Assembly (NCBI RefSeq): GCF_003144115.1 | Contig: NW_020312023.1 | Location: 166,704-230,703 of the forward strand | Length of the DNA stretch: 64,000 nt | Direction of reading: 5' to 3' | From: Tilletiopsis washingtonensis | Taxonomy: Eukaryota > Basidiomycota > Exobasidiomycetes > Entylomatales | Shown here: positions 11,363-21,331 of the stretch, one piece after another | Position numbering within the stretch: the stretch's first letter is position 1 | Layout of the letters: every line of letters begins with the position of its first letter | Program-made: the position numbers and the translations under genes | Notes under the pieces: model-generated | What the model saw: only the letters and a program-made list of their open reading frames with translations | Databases searched by the model: none | What the model was told of the DNA's origin: nothing

Positions 11363-13168
11363 ATGCATGCGAAGCGTCTAGCTGAGCACGGTGGAGCGCG
11401 CCCGGCGAAGATGATTGATTGAACGGCATCGAGAGGAGGGCAGCGAGCTCATCACGTCTTGAGCGCGAGAGGGAGTGAAGGAGGGAAGCGAGAGCAGAGG
11501 GGACCAAATGTCAGCGATGCATGCACGTCCAGCGCCCCGCCGTCGTCCCGTGCCGCCATCTGCCCTGCAGCGCTGCATGATCGCAGCGCTGCATCTGCTG
11601 CCCGCACGCCTCATGTTCTGCCGGACTCCGGCTCGCTGATCCCCGTCGTGTCTCTCTGCCGCAGCGTGGCGGCTGTGGGCGGCGCGTTGCCTTGCCACAC
11701 GGCGAGCTGAACGTCGGCGCCGGACGCGGCGCCACGCTGTCCAAGGCGTCGGCGTGTGCCTGCCCGACGCCGTGCGGCGAGACCTCTGGAGAGGCGCTGG
11801 CGCTGCGCCCGCACCTCGAGGCACGCTAAGACGCGTCTCAGAGGCGGCGAAAGCGCACAGCCGCAGCGGCATGGGAGCCTGCCGCCTGCCGTCTGAGCGC
11901 CGAGACGTGCTCTCTCGGCCTCCCCGCGGCGGCCGCGTGGACGCGCTAACGACGACGCGCCGAGCCGAGAAGGCGGCAAGGCGGCTGAGCTGCAGTCGAG
12001 TGGGATCGTCGGGAGCGGGAGCTCCGACTCGACTTGTCGCCCCCAGAGCGAGAGAGAGGCACGTCGAGAGGCGCGTGGTGCCGTGTATGCGTTGCCGCTG
12101 CACGGACGCCGGGCGCTGCAGCTGGCGGTGCTTGTGCCGCACGAGCTCCGCTGCTGCCGCTCCAGCGTCCCGCACCCATCACCCCTCTTCTCCTTCCCCT
12201 CTCTCTTCCCTCATTCGGGTCTCTCTCCTTGCCCTCGGACGCGCAATTCTTCCATCTCGTCCGTCTCTCGCCTGGCGCCTCTCCGCTCTTCGCCGGCGCT
12301 CGCTCGCTCGCTTTCGCATTCTCCGCTGCGCGGGCTCTACTCTGCAGCTGCATCTCGACTCTCTCTCCCCGGAAGACTCTGGCAGTCTCATCCCCGCTGG
12401 ATCCCCTTGCCCGTCCGTCTCTTGTAGGGGCCGTGTCGCCACGTGTGAGTGCCAGGGCTGCGAGCACGTGCGGCTTCCGTGCGGGACACCTCGGCAGCAG
12501 CGGCGTCTCCGATCCCAATCGAGGGCGCAGCCGAGCTCGGGAGCCGCGGTTGCCGGAATCAGAATGGCGAGCTCCATTTGGGATGGGCGCAAGGACTCCG
12601 CTGCACTTCGCGCTGGACAGGAGAGAGCGAGGGGCTATCATCGGTGTGGGTCAGAGCTAGGCCGAGGCGCGACGTCGTGCTCGCTCGAGTCGCGCCGCCT
12701 CAAAGCGCGTCCGACCTCGATCACAACCACGGCTCTCTGGTGGGCTGCACAAGAGCATGTCGCTCGCTGCAGCTCGTCGCGACCGTCTGCTGGACGTGCG
12801 AGAGACCCATGGCTGGCGGCTCAGGGCGCGGCATGAGCGCCACGCCGCCGCCCGAGGCGCAAGGGCACTTTGCGGCGCCAATCAGGCCGCTCCTGAAGCA
12901 CCACACTGCCGGCGTGCGTGGTGCCTGCTGCGCCAAATACGTACCAAGGCACACGGAGGGGGCGCTTCGCTGGCGTCAGAGCCGCCGCCGGCTGGCCAGC
13001 AGCGCGTCGCCGCTCTCGCCCACGCCCGGATCTCGGTGCCCGCACCTCTTAAGCAGAGCCGCTGCTGCTGCCACCTTCCCTCTCGCCATCTCCTTCTCGC
13101 TGACGTCCTCTCTCCCGTTCTTGTTTCACTCCTTGCCTTCCTCTTCCCTTCGTCGCACTTCACCACCC
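11363..13168. other. 1.8-kb leader/promoter region of the RRM gene
   Basis: No gene was recognised. The RRM frame stays open upstream as far as 12449, but the sequence there lacks domain content. Pyrimidine-rich tracts at about 12180-12260 and about 13085-13168 look like promoter or 5' leader sequence, and the second leads straight into the ATG. Spliced leader exons are possible but cannot be placed. Confidence 0.45.
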
Positions 13169-15725
13169 ATGCGCAACATGCCTGCGTCGACGCCCGACAT
13201 CATGGGCGCCACGGCCGCGCTCAGCAAGGTCTCGCTCGACGGCGCGAGTGCTGAGCAGCTCAAGACTCCGCGTGCCGCGCCGAGCGCCGCCGCCGCCGCT
13301 CCTCCGCAGGTGCCAGTCTCGGGCCCGGGCCTGGTCGACAACAACTTTGCGCTGCGCCAGCTGCTCTTCCACGTCAACCCATTCCTCGCCGAGATGATGA
13401 AGCGCACGAGCTCGCAGTCGTACGACGCCTCGCCCGCCGTGCTGGCGGCGCCCGGCGGCGCGGGCAACGGCTCGCTCGACCCGCTCGGCCAGGCGGCCCT
13501 GCCGAGCAGCCTTGCCGACGGCATCAACAAGAAGGCGCGCTTCGTCTCCGAGGGCCACGTGCCCGCCTTCAACTACCCAACGTCGGCGCCGGCCAGCCAG
13601 ACGTTTGGCGACCTCTCGCCGGGCGTGCAGCATGCCAACCTGTACTCGCAGCAGCAACAGCAGCAGCAGGGCGGCAACCGCAGCATCTCGCTCGGCATGA
13701 TGGGCCTCTCGACTGGCGGCCAGACGCCCGGCGCGCCCGCGCCGAGCTCGCCGTTCGTGCAGCACGCCTACGCGCCGGCGCCGCTGAACCTGGCGTCGAA
13801 CAACGCGCTCATGGGCGGCCTCAACGGCGGCGCCTTTAGCCCGCTCAGCGCCGGCCCGCAGTCGGTCTCCTACCTCATGCCGGGCATGCCGGGCCACGAG
13901 CAGCAGCAACAGCAGCAGGCGCAGCTGCAGTCGCCCATGAGCGCCATGAGCGCCATGTACGCCAACTTTTCGCCGGGCGCCTTCGGCGCCAGCCCGGGCC
14001 TGGGCCAGTTTGTGCCGAACATGGGCATGATGTCTGCGCCGCCGCAGGGCAACCAGACGGGGCGCACCGTCTACGTGGGCAACCTGCCCGCCGACGCGTC
14101 CGTCGATGAACTGCTCAACCAGGTCAAGTTTGGGCCCATCGAAAACGTGCGCATCCTGGCCGAGAAGAACTGCGCCTTCATCTCGTTCCTCGACGGCGGC
14201 ACGGCCGCGGCCTTCCACGCCGACGCGTCGGTCAAGAAGATGTCGCTGCACAACCAGGAGCTCAAGATCGGGTGGGGCAAGCCGTCGACGTGCCCCACGC
14301 CCGTCGCCATGGCCGTGCAGCAGAGCCAGGCCACGCGCAACGTGTACCTGGGCCAGCTCGACGAGAGCGTCACGGAGCAGTCGCTGCGCGACGATCTCTC
14401 GCGCTTCGGGCCCATCGACCAGGTCAAGATTGTGCGCGACAAGAACATTGGCTTCGTGCACTTCCTCTCCATCACCACCGCCATGAAGGTCGTCGCGACG
14501 CTGCCGACGGAGCCGGCGTGGACGGGCAAGCGCGTCAACTACGGCAAGGACCGCTGCGCGTACGTGCCGCGCAGCCAGCAGCAGAACCAGCAGCACAACA
14601 ACCAGGCCGCGGCCATGGGCATGGCGGCCGCGGCGTCGCTCGGCTACCCGACGGCCTTCAGCGCCACGTCCGTCGGCTTTCCCGGCATGCCCAACGCGGC
14701 GTTTGGCGCCCTCGGTCCCGCCAGCGCGCCGCCGGGCATGGGCTTCGGCCTCGGCATGCCCTCGAGCGCCAACGCCGAGGAGCAGGCGCGTTCGGCGTCG
14801 AGCGGCTCGGCCTTTGGCGTTGCAGCTGCGGCGATGCTCGGCGGCGGCGCCAATGCGGCGCCCAACTCGACGGCCCTCTCGCAGATCGGCAACCGCACCG
14901 TCTACCTCGGCAACATTCACCCCGAGACGACGACCGAGGAGATCTGCAACCACGTGCGCGGCGGCATTTTGCAGAACGTGCGCTACATTGCCGAGAAGCA
15001 CATTGCCTTCCTCACCTTTGTCGACGCCAACACGGCGCTGGCCTTCTTCCATCTCGCGTCCTACTCGGGCGTCATGATCCACAACCGCCGCCTCAAGATC
15101 GGCTGGGGCAAGCACTCGGGCCCGCTCAGCCCGGCCATCGCCATGGCCGTGCAGGCGGGCGGCAGCCGCAACGTGTACGTCGGCAACATCGAGAATGCCG
15201 ACGTGCTCAACGACGAGAAGCTGCGGCGCGACTTTGGCGAGTATGGCGAGATTGAGCTCGTCAACAGCCTGCGGGAGAAGAACTGCGTGAGTGAGAAGAT
15301 GCTGCGAGCCTGCGCGCGCAAAGCTGACACTGCTCGCTCCAGGCGTTTGTCAACTTCTGCAACATCCAAAACGCCATCAAGGCCATCGAGGCGATGAAGA
15401 ACCACCCGGACTACCAGACGTGTCGCATCGCCTACGGCAAGGACCGGTGAGTGTGGCGTGCCACCTCGAGCACACCTCAGCGCAGCTGCTCACACACACG
15501 CACAGATGCGGCAACCCGCCGCGCAGCGTCACGCAGACGCTCAACGCCGGCGGCGCACGCAAGGCCAGCGGCTCCATGTCGCCCAACCCCAACGCCGGCG
15601 GCGCAGACGACTCGATCATCTCCATCGCCACGGACGCCGGCACGGCGCACGAGGCGGACGCTGCGCCGGCAGTCGCTTCGGGCGTCGTCGGCAGCGCAGA
15701 CGCCGAGGCCAAGGCCGATGCGTGA
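13169..15725 (+). CDS. MRN1: four-RRM RNA-binding protein of the Mrn1/Nrd1 family
   Basis: Three exons: 13169-15286, 15343-15446, 15506-15725. They total 2442 nt, 813 aa. The start is the first ATG after the pyrimidine-rich leader; a second ATG lies four codons on. The N-terminal 290 residues are low complexity with two Gln runs (about 13650 and 13900). Four RRMs begin near residues 298 (RTVYVGNLP), 389 (RNVYLGQLD), 575 (RTVYLGNIH) and 665 (RNVYVGNIE). K-I-G-W-G-K closes RRM1 and RRM3, and Y-G-K-D-R-C closes RRM2 and RRM4, a pattern typical of yeast Mrn1 and fission yeast Nrd1. Family members bind mRNAs and control differentiation, stress granules and chromatin-linked phenotypes. The tail is Ala/Asp-rich. 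RRM4 is interrupted by both introns. Confidence 0.92.
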
Positions 15726-15952
15726 TTTGCCCCCTTCCTCTTCCCTCACTCTCTAGACCTGCCTGTCTATTATCCAGGTCGCCCTGACGCAGAGCTCGCC
15801 ACGCTTCGTCTTGCGCCCCATCTTCCCCACCGTCATGACCCCGACCCACTGCGCGCCTGCCGCAGGACCCCTCTGTGTGTGCTGCCCGTGCTCTGCTGCA
15901 ATACCTAGCTCGTTTCGATCTGATGGCATTGCTGGCAGCAATGAGAGGCCGC

Positions 15953-17311
15953 CTAGAAGAAGCTGCGCACCTGTGCGAGAGTGTCAGCGAGCGTCTGCCG
16001 CGGCGATGCGCGGTGAGCGACGCACCTCGTTGATGATCTCCTCCGGACGCTCCTCTGGGATGTAGTGCCCACTCTCCGTGGCGTGGCCATCGACATCGAC
16101 GCACGCCTCTTTCCACAGCTCCAGGCCATTGAAGAGCGAGCCAATGATGCCCTTTGCGCCCCACAGCACGCGAGTCTGGCGCAGGCAGCATCAGCACAAG
16201 CCTCATCAGCATCGGGCCTCTGGCAACGCACCGGCGTCTGCACCTTGCGTCCCGCCTCGCGGTCCTTGCGGTCCAGCTCGAGGTCGGGCCCGAGCGGCGA
16301 CGAGGCACGGTAGTCCTCGGCCATGGCGTGTGCGTGTTCCCAGGATCCGACAGAGGCGACATACGTGGCAATGACGTCGGGCGAGAAGACGGCCTCGCTG
16401 CCGGGCCGCAGCACCATCTGCCGCTGGATGTACGCCTCGGGCGCGCCGGTGACTGGGAGCAGGGCTCAGTGCGTGGAATGTGAGGAAGCCGTCCTACTCA
16501 CTCAGTCCCTCTCTGTCGAGCAGCCAGCGGTCAGCACGGAATGGAGAGGTCAGGGATGCCTGTCTGCTCACGGAAGGCCAAACGGCTGGATGAGCATGAA
16601 CCAATGGTAGTAGTAGCCCGCGAAGCGCACGTCGGTCTGCGAGAAGATCAGCAGTCCGCCATCGCCTGGTCCCGCTGGACTCGCACCTTCTCGTACATCG
16701 GCTGCCGGATAGCGCTGTCAGCAAGGCACAACAGTCTGCGGGCATGCCGCTCACCAGCGTGGGTGCAATGTCCAGCAGAATCATCTTCTTGACCGCCTCG
16801 GGGTGGTCCAGGCTCAGGCGGTGCGCCACACGTGCGCCGCGGTCGTGTGCCACGACCCAGAACGACTCGTGGCCGTAGTGCTTCATGACCTCGATACAGT
16901 CGCGCGCCATCTCGCGCTCTGGTAAGGAGCTCTCAGCAGCACATCGCAGAGGCTGGGACTCGCGCACTTACTGCTGTAGCGCCACTTGCCCTCCTCGGCC
17001 GGCGGCTCGTCCTTTCCATCACGCGTGCGGACCGGCGGCGCATCACTGCCGCCATGACCGCGCAAGTCCATCGCCACAACGTGCCAGCCGTCATCCACCA
17101 GCGCCGGCGCCACATCGCGCCAGATGATGCTAGACTGCGGGTGGCCGTGCAGCAGCAGCAGTGGGCGTGCGCCCGGCTTGCGCCCAGAGTGGTGCACCAT
17201 GACGCGCAGCTTGAGCGACGGGTCGAGATCGGAAGGCGGAATCGTCACGCGCTCGACGACGAAGGGCGTGCGCAGCCCGGTGAGCGCATCGGTCGCGGCA
17301 ATGGCAGTCAT
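15953..17311 (-). CDS. alpha/beta hydrolase, haloacetate (fluoroacetate) dehalogenase / epoxide-hydrolase type
   Basis: Eight exons: 17311-16972, 16918-16755, 16701-16687 (15 nt), 16636-16572, 16512-16502 (11 nt), 16452-16232, 16175-16026, 15970-15953. They total 984 nt, 327 aa. Visible motifs are HGHPQSS (oxyanion loop), DLRGHGGSD, the nucleophile D139 in H-D-R-G-A-R, LDIAPT followed by MYEK, YYYHWFMLIQP in the cap, and the base H309 in SGHYIPEE near the end. D-R-G-x-R and G-H-[FY]-x-P-E-E are characteristic of fluoroacetate dehalogenases, although the real substrate may be another haloacid or ester. The two micro-exons restore exactly the residues expected in the family (P-M-Y-E-K and the junction P-E-G-L-I-T). 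No targeting signal; probably cytosolic. Confidence 0.85.
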
Positions 17312-17733
17312 GGCGGCGCGAAAGGTAGTGGTGTGCGGGAAGCAGGATGTGCGCGCGCGCATCTCGGCATCGGCTCACAACGTCGCGCCGGCCCGCTCCT
17401 CCACCTCGACGCGAAGTGCGGGGAAGCGGCGCGTGGCCTGTGCGCAGCATGCACCGACATCCGTGCCGCTCAACCACGACGACGAGCAAGATCATCCCTG
17501 ACGTAGCGAAGGACTGCAGCCGCGGCATCTTACCACGACAGCTCAAATCTGTCAGCACCGCCAGCGCACGGCTAAGCATGGTCACATTGAGGCGCGCACT
17601 GTGCGCGAAGGTGCTGGGTACGAGAAGAGCGGACCGGGCTGCGATGACGGGGCCAGAAGCGGGCCGCACGTGGTGATGAGACGAGAGTTGAGAGTCCTGT
17701 GCGGCTTGCGAGCGCTCGACAGCAGCTGGGTAG
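17312..17733. other. intergenic between hydrolase promoter and the orphan Ubl exon
   Basis: This includes the hydrolase 5' side and the 3' flank of the orphan exon. A longer minus-strand frame runs through, but only as an upstream extension of the hydrolase frame and unrelated shadows. I see nothing else here. Confidence 0.35.
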
Positions 17734-17802
17734 CTAGAGCTCGAAGGTGATGACGAGCACGCCGTCGGACTCGTTGCCGGCCTGCGACACCTCGTTGAGG
17801 AG
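17734..17802 (-). other. orphan fifth Ubl-type terminal exon, lacking the Cys tail
   Basis: A 22-codon frame with TAG at 17734-17736 begins after a C-A-A-G acceptor with CTC CTC, exactly as in the four neighbouring Ubl genes. It starts L-L-N-E-V-S-Q-A-G and ends D-G-V-L-V-I-T-F-E-L, stopping where its relatives add C-x-C-G-C. No beta-grasp exon 1 is visible between it and the gene A stop at 18085. A GTGAGTGGC donor at 18056 (same string as the gene A donor) follows a short ATG-started frame (18083-18057) in matching phase. It may be an alternative 3' exon of gene A or the remnant of a fifth copy. Confidence 0.5.
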
Positions 17803-18084
17803 CTTGCGGCGAATGCGAAGTGTGAGCTCATGAGCAAGTGCGAGGCGACGCGAGCCACCACACAGGAGCCTCAAGTGTCAACAAGCCAGCGCAGCTGGCC
17901 GGCGGCCAGCTCGTCCTCGATACGCTCTGCTGCTTCTCGCGCAGCGCCGACTGCGACGAGCACGACGCAGCAGCAGGCATGCTCTACGACGCAGCTCGGC
18001 ATTCCCGTTCCCCATCAAGAGCGGCAGCAGTGAAGCACAGCAACACAGCCACTCACGTATCCAAGTGGCGCCGAGAGGAACATC

Positions 18085-18643
18085 TTAGCATCCGCACAGG
18101 CAGACGATGGCGTCGATCACAATACGGCCCCACCGATCAAGACCTCGGCCTGCGGCCTTCTCGTACAGGAGCTTGTAGTCGAGAGTGAGGTCTTCGGGTC
18201 AGCTAACAGTCAGGTGCCAAGGGTGGCTCTCCCCACAGCACGCGCATGCCAATGGCGAGTGTGCGCGATGCTGATCCCCGTCGCACGGCTGCTGCGCCCA
18301 AGCCGCCACGTTCTGTGCGACCCTTCAATGCAACTCTGCAGACAGCGACCGCTCCCGTCCGCCCTAGCGAGAGGACTTCCTTCAAACAATTGCTGCGCAA
18401 GCCACTCACATATTCGCCCGTGATCTCATCGGCGAGGCCATGGCCGTGGTGAATGAGACGAATCTGGTTCACAGGTACGTGTTGCCACTCGCCGTACGCG
18501 GCGCGGAGCTCGCCGATGGTAGAGCTCTTCGTGATTTTGAAGGAAGGTTCCGAGCCAGTGTGGGTTACGATCACGACCTTGAAGCTTTCGGCTCGTGCGG
18601 CTGCGAGCGACTCCGCGTTGGCGGTCGTGGGCGCGGCGGGCAT
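18085..18643 (-). CDS. small SUMO/ubiquitin-like protein A with C-terminal CLCGC
   Basis: Two exons: 18643-18410 (78 codons) and 18171-18085, separated by a 238-nt phase-0 intron (GTGAGT donor; GCTGAC branch; ACTACAAG acceptor). The protein is 106 aa. Residues 21-72 form a Rad60-SLD/SUMO-like beta-grasp: F-K-V-V-I-V-T, then F-K-I-T-K-S-S-T-I-G-E-L-R-A-A-Y, then Q-I-R-L-I-H-H-G-H. Exon 2 encodes the final helix and strand and ends I-V-C-L-C-G-C-stop. SUMO has Gly-Gly here, so classical conjugation is not expected. Three terminal cysteines could bind metal or be lipidated; C-G-C is a C-x-C end like Rab GTPases. No signal peptide. It is the last intact member of the array, with the orphan exon downstream. 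Confidence 0.78.
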
Positions 18644-19310
18644 GGCGAAGATAAGAGGGGTGTGGGCAGGTGTGGTGCGTAGAGGCGTGGCCAGCGGCGC
18701 TGGTGAGGATGGTGGTGGTGGGACAGCAAGAGGCTGTCGCCTCGTTGCGAAGGGTCTCGTCACTCTGCGCTGCCACATGCTGCTCGGGACTCAGGGCGTA
18801 AAGTGCCAAAAGGGGCAGCTCTTGGACGCGCGTCATCCCGACGCGCGGCGCGCATCGCGACCCCTAGCCGCCGCCCTCTCTCCAGCGTGCAGCTCTGGGC
18901 TCAAACTCTCTCACCTGCCTGGCTTGAGCATTGAGGCTGATGCCTCATGTTCCTCTGGAGCTCCTTGCTCTGATCTTTGCTCTCTCGGTCTTTGCGCAGC
19001 AGAGTAGACCGCGAGCGAAAGCTCACCACATCTGTGCTCGTGATGCACTCCGAGTGCGAGCAGACGTCTCAAGCCTTGATGGCGGCCGCCTGCCACCTCA
19101 CCCAGGACACAGGCACGTTGTAGGTACGTCGAGTAAAGAGAGAGCGAAAACAGTGGAGTGGAGCGTCATGACATTGGGTGACAGACTCGAGCTCGAGGGC
19201 TTAGAGGAAAGGAGAAGAGCTAGCTGGGTCGTGACGATGGGGACGGGAGCGGAACAGAGCGCCGAGCTGACGACGGCTGCCGTGGACTTGCTCGGCTCGA
19301 ATCGACGCCC

Positions 19311-19808
19311 TCAGCAGCCGCACATGCACAGTACGGCGTAGATCGTGATTGCATCGTCGCCCTGCGCCAAGTCTCCGATCTGCCAGCGGACGAGGTGCGT
19401 GAGCTCACGAGCAGAGGCGAGAGGCAAACCACGCGGCTCAAGTCGTTCAGCAGCGCAGTGTGAGCGTTCAGATACAGACTAGAAGCGCCGACGAGCGGAT
19501 CTCTGCTCCTGGCTGGCTTGGTTGCACGTGCACCTGACTCGATACGAGACTCGCGTCGCAAGGAACAGATCAGCCCTGCTCACCTTGTCCATCATCTCAT
19601 CGTCCTGGATGCGTCGGCCGTCGTGCACAAGACGCAGTTGGTCCGTCGGAATGCCAGTGTGCTCGCTGAAGCGACGGCGAAACTTGCCGACTGAGGCGCG
19701 CTTAGAGGCGTTGAAGTGGTAGGTGCTGCCAGTCATGGTCTTGACCGTCACGATCACCGTGTCGGCCGACTCGGCCTCGAGCGACGTGCCGGACTTGCGG
19801 ACGCCCAT
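19311..19808 (-). CDS. small SUMO/ubiquitin-like protein B with C-terminal CMCGC
   Basis: Two exons: 19808-19584 (75 codons) and 19403-19311, with a 180-nt phase-0 intron (GTGAGC donor, GCTGAAC branch, CTCGTGAG acceptor). The protein is 105 aa. The beta-grasp is clear: V-I-V-T-V-K-T-M-T-G, then S-K-R-A-S-V-G-K-F-R-R-R-F, then T-D-Q-L-R-L-V-H-D-G-R-R-I, which is very SUMO-like around the D-G-R-x-I turn. It ends A-V-L-C-M-C-G-C-stop with no diglycine. An in-frame upstream acceptor (TTCTAG) could lengthen exon 2 by 25 codons; the shorter form matches the intron position of its paralogues. The N-terminus M-G-V-R-K-S fits an N-myristoylation context (Gly2, Ser6). Confidence 0.76.
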
Positions 19809-20052
19809 CTTGGCCGTGGCGAAAGCTTGAGGAGAGAAGAGCGCTAGGCAGTTGGCCGGCTGCGCAGACGGCCGCGCGCTCGTGGTGGTGGGAAGGAAAG
19901 CGCCGCCGCCCGTCTCGACACGCGCGGCCCCGCGCGCGCGGCGAGGCTGACCTGGCTGAAGCGGAGTAGGCGAATCTGTGCATCATCTGTCGACAGCTCA
20001 CAAGGCTAGCGGACCACGAGAGCTGAAGCCATCGCTTCGGCTGCTCAAGCAC

Positions 20053-21168
20053 GGCTCACGCAAATCGGCAACATCAGCGAGAGAGGGGATCAGGCTGAGA
20101 GTGTGGAAGTGCGTCGTGACATTGGTGACACAGGCTCAATTGTGAGCGCGACGCACGAGAAGAGGAGCGGTGCGTCGTGAGATGGGGCTGAAGCGAAGGC
20201 GAGGAGGTGCCGGTGTTGAAGATCGAGGCCTTGGAGACCATCTCGCGCGGCAGGCGAGCACTAGCATCCGCACATGCACTTCATAACGTCAAGCCTGTAG
20301 ACACCGTCCGAGTCAGGACCTTCATCGTGCTCGCGCGCGTCGTCAAGTAGCTTGAACAGAGAAGGAAAGTCAGCCACTGCGCGGCAAACGGCCAAGAAAG
20401 CGAGGCGTGCCGGAACAGTCAGAGGCGCTACGATCACCACACAGCTCGTCGAGCCACGAGACGACCTGGCACAGGAAGCCATCGCAATTCCCGCTCCACC
20501 CACGCCGTCCGGCTTGATCTCGCCCGCAAGCTCGTGACTCACGGTCTGAACAGTCTCGTGCTCCTGGCAGCGGCGGCCGTCGTCGAAGATCCTGAGGCGG
20601 CCGCCCCACCCGTCGCTGGCTCCGAACATCTGTCCGAGCCTGCTGATGGACGTCGCCGTGCACACTGTGTAGACGTACGAGCGGCCGCTCGCGCAGTCGA
20701 CCATCTTGATCTTGAGCTTCTCGAGCTTCTGGGCCTCGACCATGGCGCCGGCGTTGCGAACGCCCATGCTGGACGGCTTGCGGGAGGGAGGTGTGGAGAG
20801 CTGGGTGTGAGAGCTGAGCGTGCAGGCGGTGCTGCGGGATGCGGGGGCTCGTGGTCGGGAAGCAGGAGCTGGCGCCAGCGCATCGCAAGCAAGCCTCCTT
20901 CTCGTGTGTCACACCCTCTTCAGCAAGCATCGAGGTGGAGGACTCGACTACAAAGCGAAACTGAATACGGCTGCGCGCGGCGGCCGCCGGCACCTGCACC
21001 GCAACGTGACGACCGCTCGATGAGCAGAGAGCGGCATCACAGAGGCCGGCCTGAGCCTCATCTGTGCAAATTTCCCATCTCCTCAACCTCAGCCATTCCA
21101 AGTCGCTGTGTCCTTCGCTTCGGCCACACAAGGCGCTCACGCAAGTCACAAGATCAGCAAGCGAGAGC
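20053..21168. repeat. diverged duplicated spacer blocks upstream of Ubl genes B and C
   Basis: Related strings lie about 250 and 370 nt upstream of B and C. 20053-20086 reads GGCTCACGCAAATCGGCAAC and onward; 21132-21168 reads GGCGCTCACGCAAGTCACAA and onward. Both are preceded by CGCTTCGG and followed by a GAGAGTGTGG string. ATCTGTGC also recurs upstream of A, B and C. This supports segmental duplication of gene plus promoter rather than retroposition. The coordinates span both copies, not one continuous element. Confidence 0.5.
20261..20767 (-). CDS. small SUMO/ubiquitin-like protein C with C-terminal CMCGC
   Basis: Two exons: 20767-20543 (75 codons) and 20350-20261, with a 192-nt phase-0 intron (GTGAGT donor, CTGTTCAAG acceptor). 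The protein is 104 aa. It starts M-G-V-R like B. The fold is inferred from L-K-I-K-M-V-D, T-S-I-S-R-L-G-Q-M-F and L-R-I-F-D-D-G-R-R, followed by exon 2 (L-L-D-D-A-R to D-G-V-Y-R-L-D-V-M) and the tail K-C-M-C-G-C-stop. The intron is a multiple of three and free of stops, so an unspliced message would encode 168 aa, which explains the single uninterrupted frame seen here. Sequence identity to A and B is low outside the turn and the tail. Confidence 0.72.
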   Translation of the reverse strand: MGVRNAGAMVEAQKLEKLKIKMVDCASGRSYVYTVCTATSISRLGQMFGASDGWGGRLRIFDDGRRCQEHETVQTVSHELAGEIKPDGVGGAGIAMASCARSSRGSTSCVVIVAPLTVPARLAFLAVCRAVADFPSLFKLLDDAREHDEGPDSDGVYRLDVMKCMCGC

Positions 21169-21331
21169 CCTTTCGAGAGTGTGGCACGCGTGCTGACGTG
21201 ACGGGCTCGAACTGCTCGCGCAGGCACAGGAGGAGACTGAAGAGCGAGACGGGTGATGACCAGAGCAGGAGCGGTACTATCTGCGTTGGAAGTCGAGGGC
21301 TGTGGAGCTCATTCGGCCCGATGGAAGAGCG

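Noticed and set aside
12449-13168. N-terminal extension of the RRM protein by 240 codons
   Set aside because: The open frame has no domain content, ends in a pyrimidine-rich leader, and the ATG at 13169 gives a normal family N-terminus.
13160-15115. 651-codon antisense frame over the RRM gene
   Set aside because: Shadow frame. The sense strand carries four complete RRMs.
19404-19493. Longer exon 2 of Ubl B from the TTCTAG acceptor
   Set aside because: It stays in frame, but the downstream CTCGTGAG acceptor with a CTGAAC branch matches the family intron position. Kept only as an alternative.
20351-20542. Reading Ubl C as one uninterrupted 168-aa gene
   Set aside because: The paralogues all splice at this exact position and phase, and the segment has good donor and acceptor sites. 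I treat the open intron as coincidence or intron retention and report it as a finding.
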